A stretch of 64,000 nt of DNA from Enoplolaimus lenunculus. Lineage: Eukaryota > Nematoda > Enoplea > Enoplida > Thoracostomopsidae. Below the pieces are notes generated by a model. The model saw only the letters and a list, made by a program, of their open reading frames with translations. It was not told the DNA's origin and did not search any database. Positions 38,540-50,200 of this stretch are shown piece after piece (within the stretch, counting starts at the first letter, position 1; every line of letters begins with the position of its first letter). A program made the position numbers and the translations under genes. The stretch lies in NCBI GenBank assembly GCA_030248215.1, contig JASANG010004096.1, positions 62,001 to 126,000 of the forward strand. Reading direction: 5' to 3'.

Positions 38540-38900
38540 TTGGTTGGGTTTCTCAAATTTTACTTAAGGATTTACTTAAGTTATACTTAACTAATAACGT
38601 AAGTCAGTTACTTAAGAAAATACTTACATTTTCGAGCAAAAACAAATAAACACCAAATGTCAGCCATTGTCATAACAAAAAAGTAATTAGCTTTGCTTTA
38701 TATTGAAGAGGAACCAATAGTCGACAATTTTAATTTGACCAGGCTTTTAGTATGCCTGAATGGTAAATTTGTAATCTGTCAAATTTAGTCAGCGACTAAA
38801 GTATTTACTTAAGTACGCTCTTAAAAACGACAAAATGGTAAGTAATTACTTAACAGGTACTTAAGTACTAAAAGTAGGGTTTTGGAAACCCGCCATTGTT
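38540..38900. mobile_element. ACTTAAG-rich MITE
   Basis: Inverted ends TTGGTTGGGTTTCTCAAA and TTTTGGAAACCCGCC; repeated TTACTTAAG motifs in the arms. Confidence 0.5.
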
Positions 38901-39846
38901 TTTGAAGTTAAAAAAAACAACTGCCAATTAAACGGCTCATGCAGCAATGCACACAATTTACACCCAGCAGATAAATTAGATGTGGCACTGTTATTTCCAT
39001 TGCTGGTTCCGCTATGGGGATGCATTAAATGCCTCAGTGAAATCGGTCGAAAATATAAGAAAATATTGAATAAAACACCTCTCGCACATAAACTAACTGT
39101 TTACGAACCCGCAAGACCAAAACGGAACCCATAAATAACTGAACATTTTAACGAAAATTCATGCCCATTTCAACTTGCGTAAATTTCAGTTCAGCGTTCT
39201 AAAATCAAATTTAAAAGCGAAAAGTTTCCGAATTTAAGCTCGATACAGCGCGATACGGTCATATTTGATTGAATTATTCCAGTCACAGAATGCGTAATTT
39301 ATTTCTCTCACAGCACAAAACGATTTTGTTGCGAATGTTTTCATTTGTGAACTTTGGTATGTCATTATATTTGACCAAATGTCACAACATTTTAGTGTTT
39401 ACTATACACCATTATGTCTCATTGACATTTGGCACAACAACCCGGAAAAGTATATATACTAGGTTTAAACGAAGACGGTTATGCAGAACTAGAAGGTATA
39501 CCAATAAAGTTGAACCAGAGGGCGCAACCAGGTTATACCCCCAGCAGAAATGATGAAAACGTGTGAATTTTGTATATAGATTTGTGTTGTAAAATTGTGT
39601 TTGGCATCTCGGTCGCGATCATTTCGTTATTATATTGCGCGACCCCATCAGAAATTTCTGGGATCTGACAATGACGATGTTTTAAACTATGGTCACTCTG
39701 CGAATTGAATGACTTGTTCTATAACCACAGTTGACAACAAGTGACAAGTGTGGTCAGCATTTATAGTTTGAAATGCATATTATTAGCTATTGTTCGAACT
39801 AAACTCATATCCAAAACCAATACATAAAGCCATTATTGGAATGATT
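38901..39846. other. No gene seen
   Basis: A 94-codon + frame at 39,269-39,553 shows no domain. Confidence 0.4.
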
Positions 39847-40013
39847 GGCCGATGTAAAAGAACTCGAGGGGGAAAAGTATTACAAGTATATTCCTAAGCC
39901 TAAGCCTAAGCTTAAGTCTAAGTCTAAGCCAAGCAAAAAATTAGTCTAAAGCTTTAGCTTACTCTATTCTAGTCCCACAGAAAAACGTTCCGCCCCTGAT
40001 CTGTACATGGGCC
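39847..40013 (+). mobile_element. GGCCMATGTAAAG MITE
   Basis: GGCCGATGTAAAAGAACTCG to TGATCTGTACATGGGCC. Confidence 0.65.
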
Positions 40014-40240
40014 GATTACGAATTTTCAAACAGACAGTGCATGGTAGTGTGGGATATTCAAAATTTTGGTTATAAAATTCGGACATTTTCAAATTCTATA
40101 CTCTGGAGTCCAGGCACATTATGATTGTGTAGAAGGTTTGTTTCTTGGTAGAAAATTGTGAAAATAAATTGTTTTGTTCCTTGTATGCTATTAACAGCAT
40201 AAATTAGCATTTCTGGTCATTGGAGGTCGCAATTATGATT

Positions 40241-40419
40241 GGGCCGCAACAATATTACAAGCATATTTTTAAGACCAAGCCTAGGCATAGTCTAAAGCCT
40301 AACCGTAAGAATGAGCGTATACCTAAACCTAAGCCTAAACCAAAAAATTTGTCTGCACCTTAAGCTTACTCTGTTGTAATTCCGCAGAAAAACGTTCCGC
40401 CTCTGATCTTTACATGAGC
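40241..40419 (+). mobile_element. GGCCMATGTAAAG MITE, left end lost
   Basis: Starts in GGGCCGCAACAATATTAC; right end CCTCTGATCTTTACATGAGC. Confidence 0.55.
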
Positions 40420-40621
40420 GACGTTTTGTGTTTTCAAGTCTCAGAATTCCTGCAAATCTTTTGACTAAAATTTTCGCAGCTGATGCATGTTTTGTGCTTT
40501 TAATATATTTTATAGACACCTACACGATGATATCCATTAAATAGTTGTATTCGTTTTACATATACTACACTAGATGGTTACCAATTCTAGTGTTGTAAAC
40601 GAATGAATAGCGTTTTAGGCC

Positions 40622-40846
40622 CACACTGTAAATTCCAATGAGTTGATTAATCAAGTCAGCTAGCGAGTTGGTTATTTCTGAGTTAGTAAACATTAACTCA
40701 CTCTAAGCTCAGTTGATTCCGGATAAGTCAAATAATTAAATCAGAGTGAGCTTTACTGACTCAATTCAGAGTTCTGAAAGTCCTAACTCAGACTGAGTGA
40801 TTCCATTCATTCTGAGTTAAGATCAACTCACTGGGATTTACAGTGC
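40622..40846. mobile_element. Palindromic MITE (CACTGTAAATYCCARTGAG)
   Basis: CACTGTAAATTCCAATGAG and CTCACTGGGATTTACAGTG ends; the interior is an imperfect palindrome of AACTCAG/CTGAGTT motifs. It directly abuts the next MITE. Confidence 0.6.
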
Positions 40847-41048
40847 AGGTATAGAACAGGGCTTGATCGTTTTGCTTCGGGGCTGCAAATAGAGTCAGTT
40901 CAAACTTCAGACAAACTTTTTTTGCTTTAGGTTTAGGGATAGGCTTAGTCTGAGGAATAGGTTCATCCTTTACCCTTATGGTAAGGCTAGGCTTAGGCTT
41001 ATTTAATATGCTTATACTACTGTTCAGGTCCTGTTCTATACATGGACC
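40847..41048 (-). mobile_element. GGCCMATG MITE, CAGGGCCGG subfamily
   Basis: GTATAGAACAGGGCTTGATC and CCTGTTCTATACATGGACC ends. Confidence 0.6.
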
Positions 41049-41437
41049 GTGTTTTATATGTGAACCTTTGGCATCTTTGCCAAAACAAAAAACATGACGG
41101 TTTGGCTTCGGCTGTTTTAAAGTTACACTTTAAACGTCGAACTTTATCAAGATGAAAAATGGACTTAATTATTTCCGGTCAATTAAATAGGTTAATCGGG
41201 CAAGTCACCTTTATAGTTAAACGCTAAACCGCCGCCAGAAACACTATATATAATTCTTTAAATCCTAGGCTATTTTTCAACGAACTAAAATAGCTCTGGT
41301 TTACTAAAAATTGAACCGCGATACGATTTGACGGTGATTTTTCACTTTAAAACAACAAATATGTCCGCATCGCAGCTGCGCAAACACTAATGATTTCTTT
41401 AAGTACAGTTGCAACTAAACTCAGTGTTGAAGGCTTG

Positions 41438-41658
41438 GGCCAATGTGAAGAACAGGGGCGGAACAGTATTATAACCATATTCCAAAGCGGAAGGCTAAGC
41501 CTAAGCCTAAACCTAAGTGTAAGAATCAGCATATTCCTAATCATAAGCCTAAGCCTAAGCCTAAGCCAAGCAAAAAAGTTGTCTAATTAAACTAAAGCTT
41601 AAGCTTACACTTTTCTAGTCCCACAGAAAAACGTTCCGCACCTGATTTTTACATGGCC
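41438..41658 (+). mobile_element. GGCCMATGTAAAG MITE, exact 8-bp duplication
   Basis: AAGGCTTG flanks it exactly (41,430-41,437 and 41,659-41,666). This is the best-defined copy: GGCCAATGTGAAGAACAGGG to CCTGATTTTTACATGGCC. Confidence 0.8.
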
Positions 41659-42451
41659 AAGGCTTGGACACGCATCGAACGGTTGCACTGGAACGTAAAA
41701 CTTCAAAATTATTACTATGCTGACGGTAAAAAAGCACTCTCAAAACCAACGTAACTATACACATTTAGTCATGAAATGTTAGTTTTTTCTTAAGACAAGA
41801 ATGCGGGATTTGATTCGGCTTCAAAGTCGTTCGCAAGCGAATGCATCTCGGTTCACTTTGTTTACTGCCAGTAAGCCCAAATCCAAGCCAGGGCCTAAAG
41901 CTAAGAAATAATCTTAAAATATGAGCTATAACAAAATTTGAATTAAAAAACACTTATCCACACAGTTTAAGGGGTTATACCTGAACCATAATGCTACGAT
42001 AATTGTACTCTTCATAATCACGGTCGTTAGCTTTCAACTATGGCTTTAACGTACTTGCAATTTTCTTGGTTATCACCTTCTACCAAGGTGAGTTTAATGG
42101 TTTCTTCGAGACATTGGTGGTGTGAAGGATCAAACGGAAGGACAAATAGGGTTTAGATTGGTACATAATTTGCTATACAGTATACTGCGCAGGAACGCCA
42201 AAAGTGACTAAATAAACTAAAAAATAAAGTTTAGCGGCGATTTATTAGTTTAGCTGTTTGAATTAAACGTCAATTCTGATCAGATAAAACTGTTTAAAAC
42301 TTTTTAGAAAAATCTGATTTTAAAATCTTAACAATCCTTCTGTCTGATAACGTGTGCTTTATGCTTAAAGTACGGTTAAAAACAAAAGCCAGCATAAAAC
42401 GCAAAGTCTAATATACATATACGACCTCATTTCTTATGTTGTAGAGAAAAC
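41659..42451. other. No gene seen
   Basis: AT-rich. Confidence 0.4.
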
Positions 42452-42662
42452 GGCCCATGTAAAGATCAGGGACGGAACGTTTTTTTCTATGGGGCTAGAA
42501 AAAAGTAAGCTTAAGCTTTAGACTAATTTTTTGCTTGGCTTAAGCTTAAACTTAAGCTTAGGCTTAGGAATATACTCATTCTTACGCTTACAGGCTTAGG
42601 CTTAGGCTCAGGTTTAGGAATATGCTTATAATACTGTTCCGCCCCTGTTCTTTACATTGGCT
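42452..42662 (-). mobile_element. GGCCMATGTAAAG MITE with 8-bp duplication
   Basis: Flanks GAGAAAAC and CAGAAAAC; complete ends and full TTAGGC arms. Confidence 0.75.
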
Positions 42663-43241
42663 CAGAAAACTAAGCCCATAAAACAGGAACTGATACGTCA
42701 AACGTCGATTTTAACAATAGTCGAACACATCACACGCGTAGTTGAAAAAGGTATACCTGAACTGTCAGTCAGCATTCTGCATACTATCGACAGTTTGTGC
42801 GGTGGTCATTTATGAATAATACTTTTGAGGGCTAACAATTAAAATGCTCAGTGTTTAATACGCTGTTGCGGCAAACAGCATAGCATAATTTTCAAAGATC
42901 CTACATGGGGCTTTGAAGTACGGTTTTGCAACACTTTTCGTTAGAAATTAACGGAAACTAAAAACGTTTTGTTGTAGTCAAACTTTACCCGAGGCTGAGT
43001 TTGGATATTAAATTAAACAAATAAATAGCGGCTATAATTTTATCTCTTCTGCGGCCGAATGATTAATCTTTTAAAGTTAATGTGTCTGTATCTCATGGAA
43101 TATATATTAACTCATGTCGTTCGAAGGACAACAGGCAATTTTCCTCGTTAGTTCGATAGCCTTTTAAAATATAATTGTATTTTGCAGTCATTTACTATAA
43201 AGACCTGTAACAGCAATTCTCTACTATATCAAACGTTTATT
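42663..43241. other. No gene seen
   Basis: AT-rich. Confidence 0.4.
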
Positions 43242-43524
43242 AAACCCTATTCACACGTGCGAGTTTTTGCTGCGAGAACTTGCAGTGGCAACTCGCACTT
43301 GCAAACTTTTGTCCAAAATTCCGTTCGAAAAACTTGCAGCTGCAAATATTTCATGAAAAATCAATCATAGCTTGGAATTTAATTTAGATGTGTGATTAAC
43401 CATGCAAGTTCACTGAATTTAATGAAACCACTTTCTCGTTGGCTGATGAAAAAAGCAAGTTCTGCGCGCGATTTGCAGTTGCAAGTTCTCACCGCGAAAA
43501 CTTGCACACGTGTGAATAGGGCTT
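43242..43524. mobile_element. ACCCTATTCACACGTGCGAG MITE
   Basis: Inverted ends ACCCTATTCACACGTGCGAG and CACACGTGTGAATAGGGC with TTAA next to both ends; CTTGCAGTTGCAA-type motifs in the arms. A diverged copy lies in a GPATCH3 intron (62,964-63,411). Confidence 0.6.
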
Positions 43525-44004
43525 AAGCTTTTATATTAAACCAAAGTTGTTTCTTATCACACGTTTTTGCATCTAGCACCCTTGTATCGCAGACTTTTTA
43601 GCGAAAGATGCGTAAGCTTAGCTAAAAATATCATCTATGTATATTGGATTAGACATGCCTCAAAAACTGAAACACAAAAACAAGGTTTGTAATTAGATTT
43701 AAGAAAAGTTTGCAAATGCACAAATACAAACGCTGTCTTGCGAACTTTAGGTTCTGGCACCGCAGGCTAAATTTTATTTTATTAGCGTTGTCATACCAGA
43801 CAGTATTTTTGTTGAAAATATTCTGCCTAAGACACATTAGAACCTTAGTTGCAATATGTATACGGTTCTTAAATTAGGTTATGAAGTAAAAGCAGTGCCT
43901 ATAACATTGTCTTCTAAATATTTAAAACGCATAGCGTGATACTTTTTGACATCCAACGGCAAATGTTTTAATTTTGTTTTAACAAAAAATTGATACAATT
44001 TTTG
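43525..44004. other. No gene seen
   Basis: AT-rich. Confidence 0.4.
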
Positions 44005-44200
44005 GGAAAATGTTACTTTTAGGGCCGTAAGAATAGATTAAACGTATTCCTAAATCTAAGCCTATACCTCAGCGTTGCAAAAGCGTATTCCTAAGCCTAA
44101 GCATAATCCTAAGCCTAAGCAAAAAATGTAGTCTAGAATGTAAGCCTACTCTATTACAGACCCACCAGAAACCGGGACGGCTCTAAAAGTAACATGGGCC
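44005..44200 (+). mobile_element. GGCCMATG MITE, TTACTTTTAGGGCCG subfamily
   Basis: Ends ATGTTACTTTTAGGGCCG and CGGCTCTAAAAGTAACATGG; shares the CCTAAGC interior. A third end type, also at 52,595. Confidence 0.55.
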
Positions 44201-44524
44201 CCTTCAAAGTTAACACCGTTGTTCTATTCAAATTTCATTAATTACACGCTTAAAGTTCAATACTCGCTGTTTGTCGCTGTGTTACAGAACAGAGCTTTTT
44301 GTATATGGATGACAACAACGTTTTGGCATCAGATATACAGACTAAAATAATAAGTCATAGATTAATAAATTTAGTTTTCATTTTCGAAATCAAAAATCCC
44401 GTGGGTCTGAATAAGCGTCACGCTGAATGGATTGGTTTAAAAGTTGTATTTTGAACGCTGCGATATTATAGAATTAAATCTACAATTTCAAACGTCTGGC
44501 AAGCAAATAAACAACTTTAGTCAT

Positions 44525-44728
44525 GGTCGCCATGTAAAGATCAGGGGCGGAACGTTTTTCTGTGGGACTGCCATAGAGTAAGCTTAAGTTTTAGACTATT
44601 TCTTTGCTTGGCTTAGGCTTAGGCTTAGGATTATAATCATTTTTACGCTTAGGCCTATGCTTATGCTTAGGCTTAGGCTTAGGAATATGCTTATAATACT
44701 GTTCCGCCCATGCTCTTTACATTGGCCC
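44525..44728 (-). mobile_element. GGCCMATGTAAAG MITE
   Basis: CGCCATGTAAAGATCAGGGG to TGCTCTTTACATTGGCCC. Confidence 0.65.
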
Positions 44729-44939
44729 AGATCGCAAAGGATAACATTACTGACACCACGGCCGTGAATAGAAATGGAAACGAAACCGTCTTTGACAGCA
44801 AAAAGATCCGATATCAACAATGAACATGGACAATGCCAGTGGAACAAAATTTCAGAATAAATATTTTCGATAGTAACATTTGTCGAGCACCCAGTTTGAG
44901 GTTATAATTACTGAAAAAACCATGAAAAATTTCAATCTA

Positions 44940-45520
44940 CATGAAAAAACGAAAAACTCGTTTAAGCTGCTGAATCTGATCTCTGCGGTAATCAAACAGG
45001 AGTTGTAGCCAGGTCACCGTGTTCCATTCATCTTTGGTTTGCAAATCTGGATGGAAGGCGTTTGGTTTTGTCGCTTTCTAACCACAAGTCCATGGGTTAC
45101 GGTGAATAACAGCTTTAGCTCTCTGCCACCGGTCTGACAAGGCGATAAATAACTTAATCGACCATAATCCCCTCTCTATTTGTGGAATGAAAAATATAAC
45201 TCAACACCAATCCGGTCATTTTTGGACATTCTTCAACCGAGGTTTGGGACAATGAATGACAAAGGAAAACACCAAATATTTGCTCATCAACCTGGACACG
45301 CTTAACAACTGCATGAAATAATGCCTCGAATGGCATTCGACAGAAATGCTTTCGTTGAACAATTGAATTTAAATAAACATCAGCGTCTTTCTAAGTTTGA
45401 ACAGGATTTCACGTTGAACTGGAGCCGCATGCGTTTTGGAAAATATGCTCTTACAACATGGGCTCATCCATCGTATCAAATGCTTATAGCAACTATCTCC
45501 AGTTTAGCGATAGGTTTTCA
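44940..45520 (-). pseudogene. Broken coding-like stretch, unidentified
   Basis: The minus strand shows protein-like segments in more than one frame over about 550 bp (for example RMPFEALFHAVVKRVQVD and PNAFHPDLQTKDEWNTV), with no convincing intron borders. This looks like an old processed copy or the decayed coding part of a mobile element. The family is not recognised. Confidence 0.3.
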
Positions 45521-47130
45521 GACGAACTTCTAGTAATGCTGATCTCAAAATTAACACAGCAGTAAAACACAACAAATACGAAAAATGTGCTTAATTTTGA
45601 ACCTCACCATACACTGGTTCATAACCTACAAAACCTATTACCAGCTGGTGATAGGTGCTGCATTGAGTGTAGACAAGTCTGTAAATTTCAAAACTTATCA
45701 CGGAACCCCACGTCGTTTAGCAGCGTTTTGTTTCAAGGAAAGCTAAACACAGCTCTGGTCACAAGATATCACGGTACAACCAAAGGTTTAACTCCGGCTC
45801 CGACTCCGGAAGAAAATCGGCCTCCGGGTCCGGTTCCAGCAAGTTTCATTCCTTGCAAGATACGAAAACAATTCTTCGTAATGTTTTTGAAACTGGACCG
45901 GTTTTCTTCTGATAAAAGTCCTGCTGGTGTTTTTTTGGCTTTTATCTGATCAAAATATTTGCAGTCCATAGTTTTACGATTTTAGGCTTGGTCTTCCAGG
46001 AACTTTGTGCTTTATTGCGCGTCTTCTTTAGCTTATAAATAGTTCTTTTACTTTGTATACCAGATTAATTAAACGTTAAATCAACATAGGTTGAATTTTA
46101 TACTGAAAAATAGGTTTATGGTATTATCAGCTAAATAGTTTAGTTGGGAGCTTGTATCTTTCCGCGCGTTTTAATTTTGCCAGTATTTGTTATTGTTTTG
46201 CAAACCATAACATATTTTTACAACGGGTGTCTAATATTCACTCTTTAGTGTGGACAAGGTAGTAATTTTGGATGCTAATTGTACGTTTACTTTTGCGAAG
46301 GTTTAGTGTTTCTAACAATTAAATTAAACTATTCAGCTAATTCTGCTAGAAAAGTTATTTAACATATAAATAATTTTTCAAAAGATCTGAATTTTTTACT
46401 CAGAAAAAAATCCACTTCACGAAGTCATATAGAGAGACCAAATTATGCACAGTTTGAATCACAACCTGTCTGTACTCATGTTTGAATTCTTACATGTGCG
46501 TTTTCCGATTTGTGACAATAGCATTCAGTTGGGGATTGTATTCAAAGCACATCTCCGGTACCACAAACAAAATAAATTGTCTTATATTCAAGAAATATAG
46601 TCTTAATTTTAAGACAATTTTGTCTTACGGATTCCAGATGTATGTCTTGAATTCCAGACTTTTCTTTTCAGAAAGATTGGCTTGAAATTTTTGCAGCATA
46701 AACAGTCACTAATTTACGACTTGATTTCATGAACAATTAAGATAAACATTTCTACAATATAAGACAAACTTGCTATTTCTGGATGCTAACGGTCAAAAAC
46801 TGTTTCATTTTGTACCCGGTGAAACTCAAACTTGAAATCATTCACGCCAGAGTGTAAACGGATAGTAAAAATAACGGAAACGGAAAACGGACATTGAAGA
46901 ACGTTATTATTTTTCTGCCAACACAATTGAGAAATTGCAGCACTTCTATAATTAAAAATTGCGAGGCGAGAAATTTACGTAATTTATAACTTATTTTCTA
47001 CGTAAAAATAAACGAATTTTCGGTATTTCTATAACGGAAACGGATACCAATTTTTACCGGAAACGGATACGGATATCCGGCTCTGATACAAGCTATGCAA
47101 ATTATATGACAGTGTTTGTTTTTCAGCGCA
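45521..47130. other. No gene seen; upstream region of the Ig gene
   Basis: Contains CCGGCTCCGACTCCGG-like simple repeats (45,797-45,840), AAGACAA-type repeat (46,550-46,800) and ACGGAAACGGATA repeats (46,855-47,090). No promoter was recognised. Confidence 0.4.
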
Positions 47131-47245
47131 ATGAATTTCAAACTAATACTGCTTAGTGCGGCTGTGTTGTTTTGTGTTAGCTTCGCGACACGGTTTAATC
47201 ATTTCAATTCGAAATTTTATTTTGGCAAGTTTCAAGCGTTCAACG
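47131..47245 (+). CDS. Exon 1: signal peptide
   Basis: The ATG at 47,131 follows a good acceptor (TTTTTCAG, ending 47,126), so there is either a 5' UTR intron or a trans-splice acceptor. The first 19 residues (MNFKLILLSAAVLFCVSFA) are a typical secretory signal peptide. I place the donor at CAACG|GTGCTT because it is phase 1 and joins to GAT (Asp) at the Ig exon. An earlier phase-1 GT (after TTTT) would also keep frame but truncates the signal peptide. The frame closes at TAA shortly after, so splicing must occur. Confidence 0.5.
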
Positions 47246-50200
47246 GTGCTTTTAAATAATATTAGTCATCTGGTTTTGCGCCATGCCCAAAGTTAGCTAA
47301 TACAGAGCAATCTGTATGCAAAGTTTTGTTTTCACAGAACAATCACGTTTCTGTTCCAAGAAAATATTGAAAACATAATTGCTGGAAAGCGGCTCAAAAT
47401 ACGTATGTGAGGCATTAAAGCTTAATATATAGACATAATCAAAAATCAAATTTCATTCTTTTATGCGGTTTTTGCAGGAAAAAATCTATATATATATGTG
47501 TGTTTGTGTGTATTAAAAGTATACCCAAACCTCTAAAATTTAACTACATACTTACTTTTTTGCATACATCTGATCATTCAGAAGTTTGGAATCCATTTTA
47601 ATACTGGCTTTCATAGCTGTTGACTTCTTTTTGCTTTTGTAGATGAACTAGAAGCAGACACTCCACAAAATCCTGCGATATCAAAGATAACATGTCGACG
47701 TGGCGGACACGTTTATGCAACACTTCGTTGCTTGCCACATAAAAGTTTGCTCGAAGCCGACATTCCACTCCGATATGAATGGTTTCGCGACGGTGAACGC
47801 AGCAATGTGTTAGCTGTTACCGAAAGTAACCGATATATTTTACGACTGAAGCCATCAACAGAAGGAAAATATCGTTGCTCAGTTCTGGTTCCTGATCCGA
47901 TCAGTGGAGATTGGAGTGACGTGTTTGTGTCTCCAACGATAGTAGTCCGTGGTACGAATTTCGCGTTGTTTTTAACTTATACTTTTGTCTCGTGCACAAA
48001 CCAAATCAATAAAATGCTAATTAATTCAGCTTTAGCCAAAGAACAGATTAAAAACTTAAACTTTCAAACGTGTATAGCATCTATTACCAGTTTGTGATAG
48101 GTTTTCAAACTGATGAATTACTTATTGCAGTTACTGATCTACAACTTCGCTGACAATTAGGTCTAATTAACCCTTTTCGCAGAGTATATATACTATGAGC
48201 AACTGTGAGCAGTGTTGAACAAATCTAACCTTATATGCATGCGCAGTGCAAAATCTCTACAAGCTGTAAGAGCCCCCTCGGGCTCGAACGTCAAGCTCTT
48301 ATAGCTGCGTGGTCATCGTAAATCAAATTTTACTCAAATATGAAATTGAAAATATTCATGTGAAAAAGGGTTAAATCTTAAGATGAGCTGAATTTCGAAG
48401 CTCACTACTTTTATTTAGTGTTTCGAAAGTTATAAAATCTTTCACCAACTGATTATTGGTGCTACTCGTTTTAAGAATATCGGCAGACGTCACACAGCTC
48501 CATGTACATATACTGCGATAAAGTCTTGTTATATATCTTTAAGTTGAAGCTTTTTTATACATAAGGTAAATTAATGCGATTTTAAAATTAAACAATTTCA
48601 GCTGTCAATGTCTTAAACCATTTCCTGTATAGAGAATATTATATATTATTAGTAACTAGAAAGCAAATACGCAAATTTACTTCGCCAGATAGCACACAGC
48701 GCTGTTTAAATAAAATTATGCTGCTCTTCCTCACACAAAAAAGTATTTCAGGATTTATTCAGAAAAGTATTTTCTGTGGCAAATCTGAAAAGTTTTTCTA
48801 ATATTTAAGACAGTCTTTCAAAAAATAACATGAAAACGTTTATTTTCAGACTTTATTTCAAAACTTCTTTGAAAACTTTTCTCTTAAAACAGAAATACTT
48901 TTCAAGTGCACCTTGCTAACCATATTAAATGTAAAATTTTTTTCTTAAATATCAGAAATATTATTTTGAATGCAATGCCCTTTTTCAGCACCATTTAAAC
49001 GAAGAGTAAAGCGATCGACCGGTAAGCATTTTTTTAAAGGTTTAATGTTTAAGTTGCTAATGAGTTAAAGTTTGTGTTACCATCCGTCAGAAATATTACT
49101 TAAGGCAAATTATAAAATAACATTTTGCAGCTATTAAAATCTTGGTCCATGTATAGAACATGGCTGGAACTGTAGTATAGGCATGTTTCTAAGCCTAAGC
49201 CTAAACCTAATCCTAAGCGTAAGGATGATCCTATTCCTATTCCTAAGCCTAAGCCTAAGCGTAAGCAAAAAAGTTTGGTTAAAGTTTTAAACTGACTCTA
49301 TTACAGCCCCACAGCAAAACGATCTAGCTCTGTTCTATACATGAGGTTAAATCGTCATATGTAATTCCGGCGGATTTATTGCAGAAGTGGGTGGGCAAAA
49401 TGATAAATTCGCCTAGACGGTAACATCTGTGTTTCAGGCATTGTAAAAACACATTACACCAAAATTGCAATATTGAAGCAAGTGTCCTCAATCGGACCGC
49501 TTTTCTTGTAAAAATACTAACGGTTCGCGAACTGAAAACTGAAACATGCCGGAATTTTGGCATTGTACAGAATTAGTCAAAAATTCCCCCAGATTTATTC
49601 GACAACGAACGAGATCTACGAGATTCGGTCAGTAAAAGCCGAACGCAGACGGCATTTCTGGACACACAAATGCCAAAGCATAGAGTAGAATACAGGATGG
49701 GAAAAGTTGGCAAGCGAAACGAGTCACAAATCTAAACTTTTTTAACGTAATCCTAGTCAACCAGGAAAAATTCATATACATAAAAGTATAGTTGTGAAAA
49801 ACATCGTCCAATCAAGCGAGCATGAAATCCTTACCGAATTTTTGTATTAAACTCCGTTAATCCTATCCTTGGCTCAATTCTGCCGGATGCCAAGGAAATT
49901 TTAATGTGAAGTAGTCTACAACCTATTGCGAGCGAAGCCAGCGAGAAGGTAGTTAGACAGTCCGGCTTTATTGTGAAGCTAAATCTGAATGATACATTAT
50001 TGATGTTTAGAATGGAACACTATCCCATATTTAAGGGTGTGGACACTAAGCCTAAACCTTAGCCTAAATTTAACTAATTTTAAATCCGAAGCTTAAGCCT
50101 AAGCATCGCAGTCTCTAAATCCACCAGTCTGTCTTTCAGTGGACATGGCATTATAATTAATATGGGTCTATTTGAACCGGAAAGCATCATAATAGGTTTA

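Noticed and set aside
45587-45949. 120-codon + strand open frame
   Set aside because: Its Pro/Thr/Glu-rich part comes from simple CCGGCTCCGACTCCGG-like repeats; no domain or splice context.
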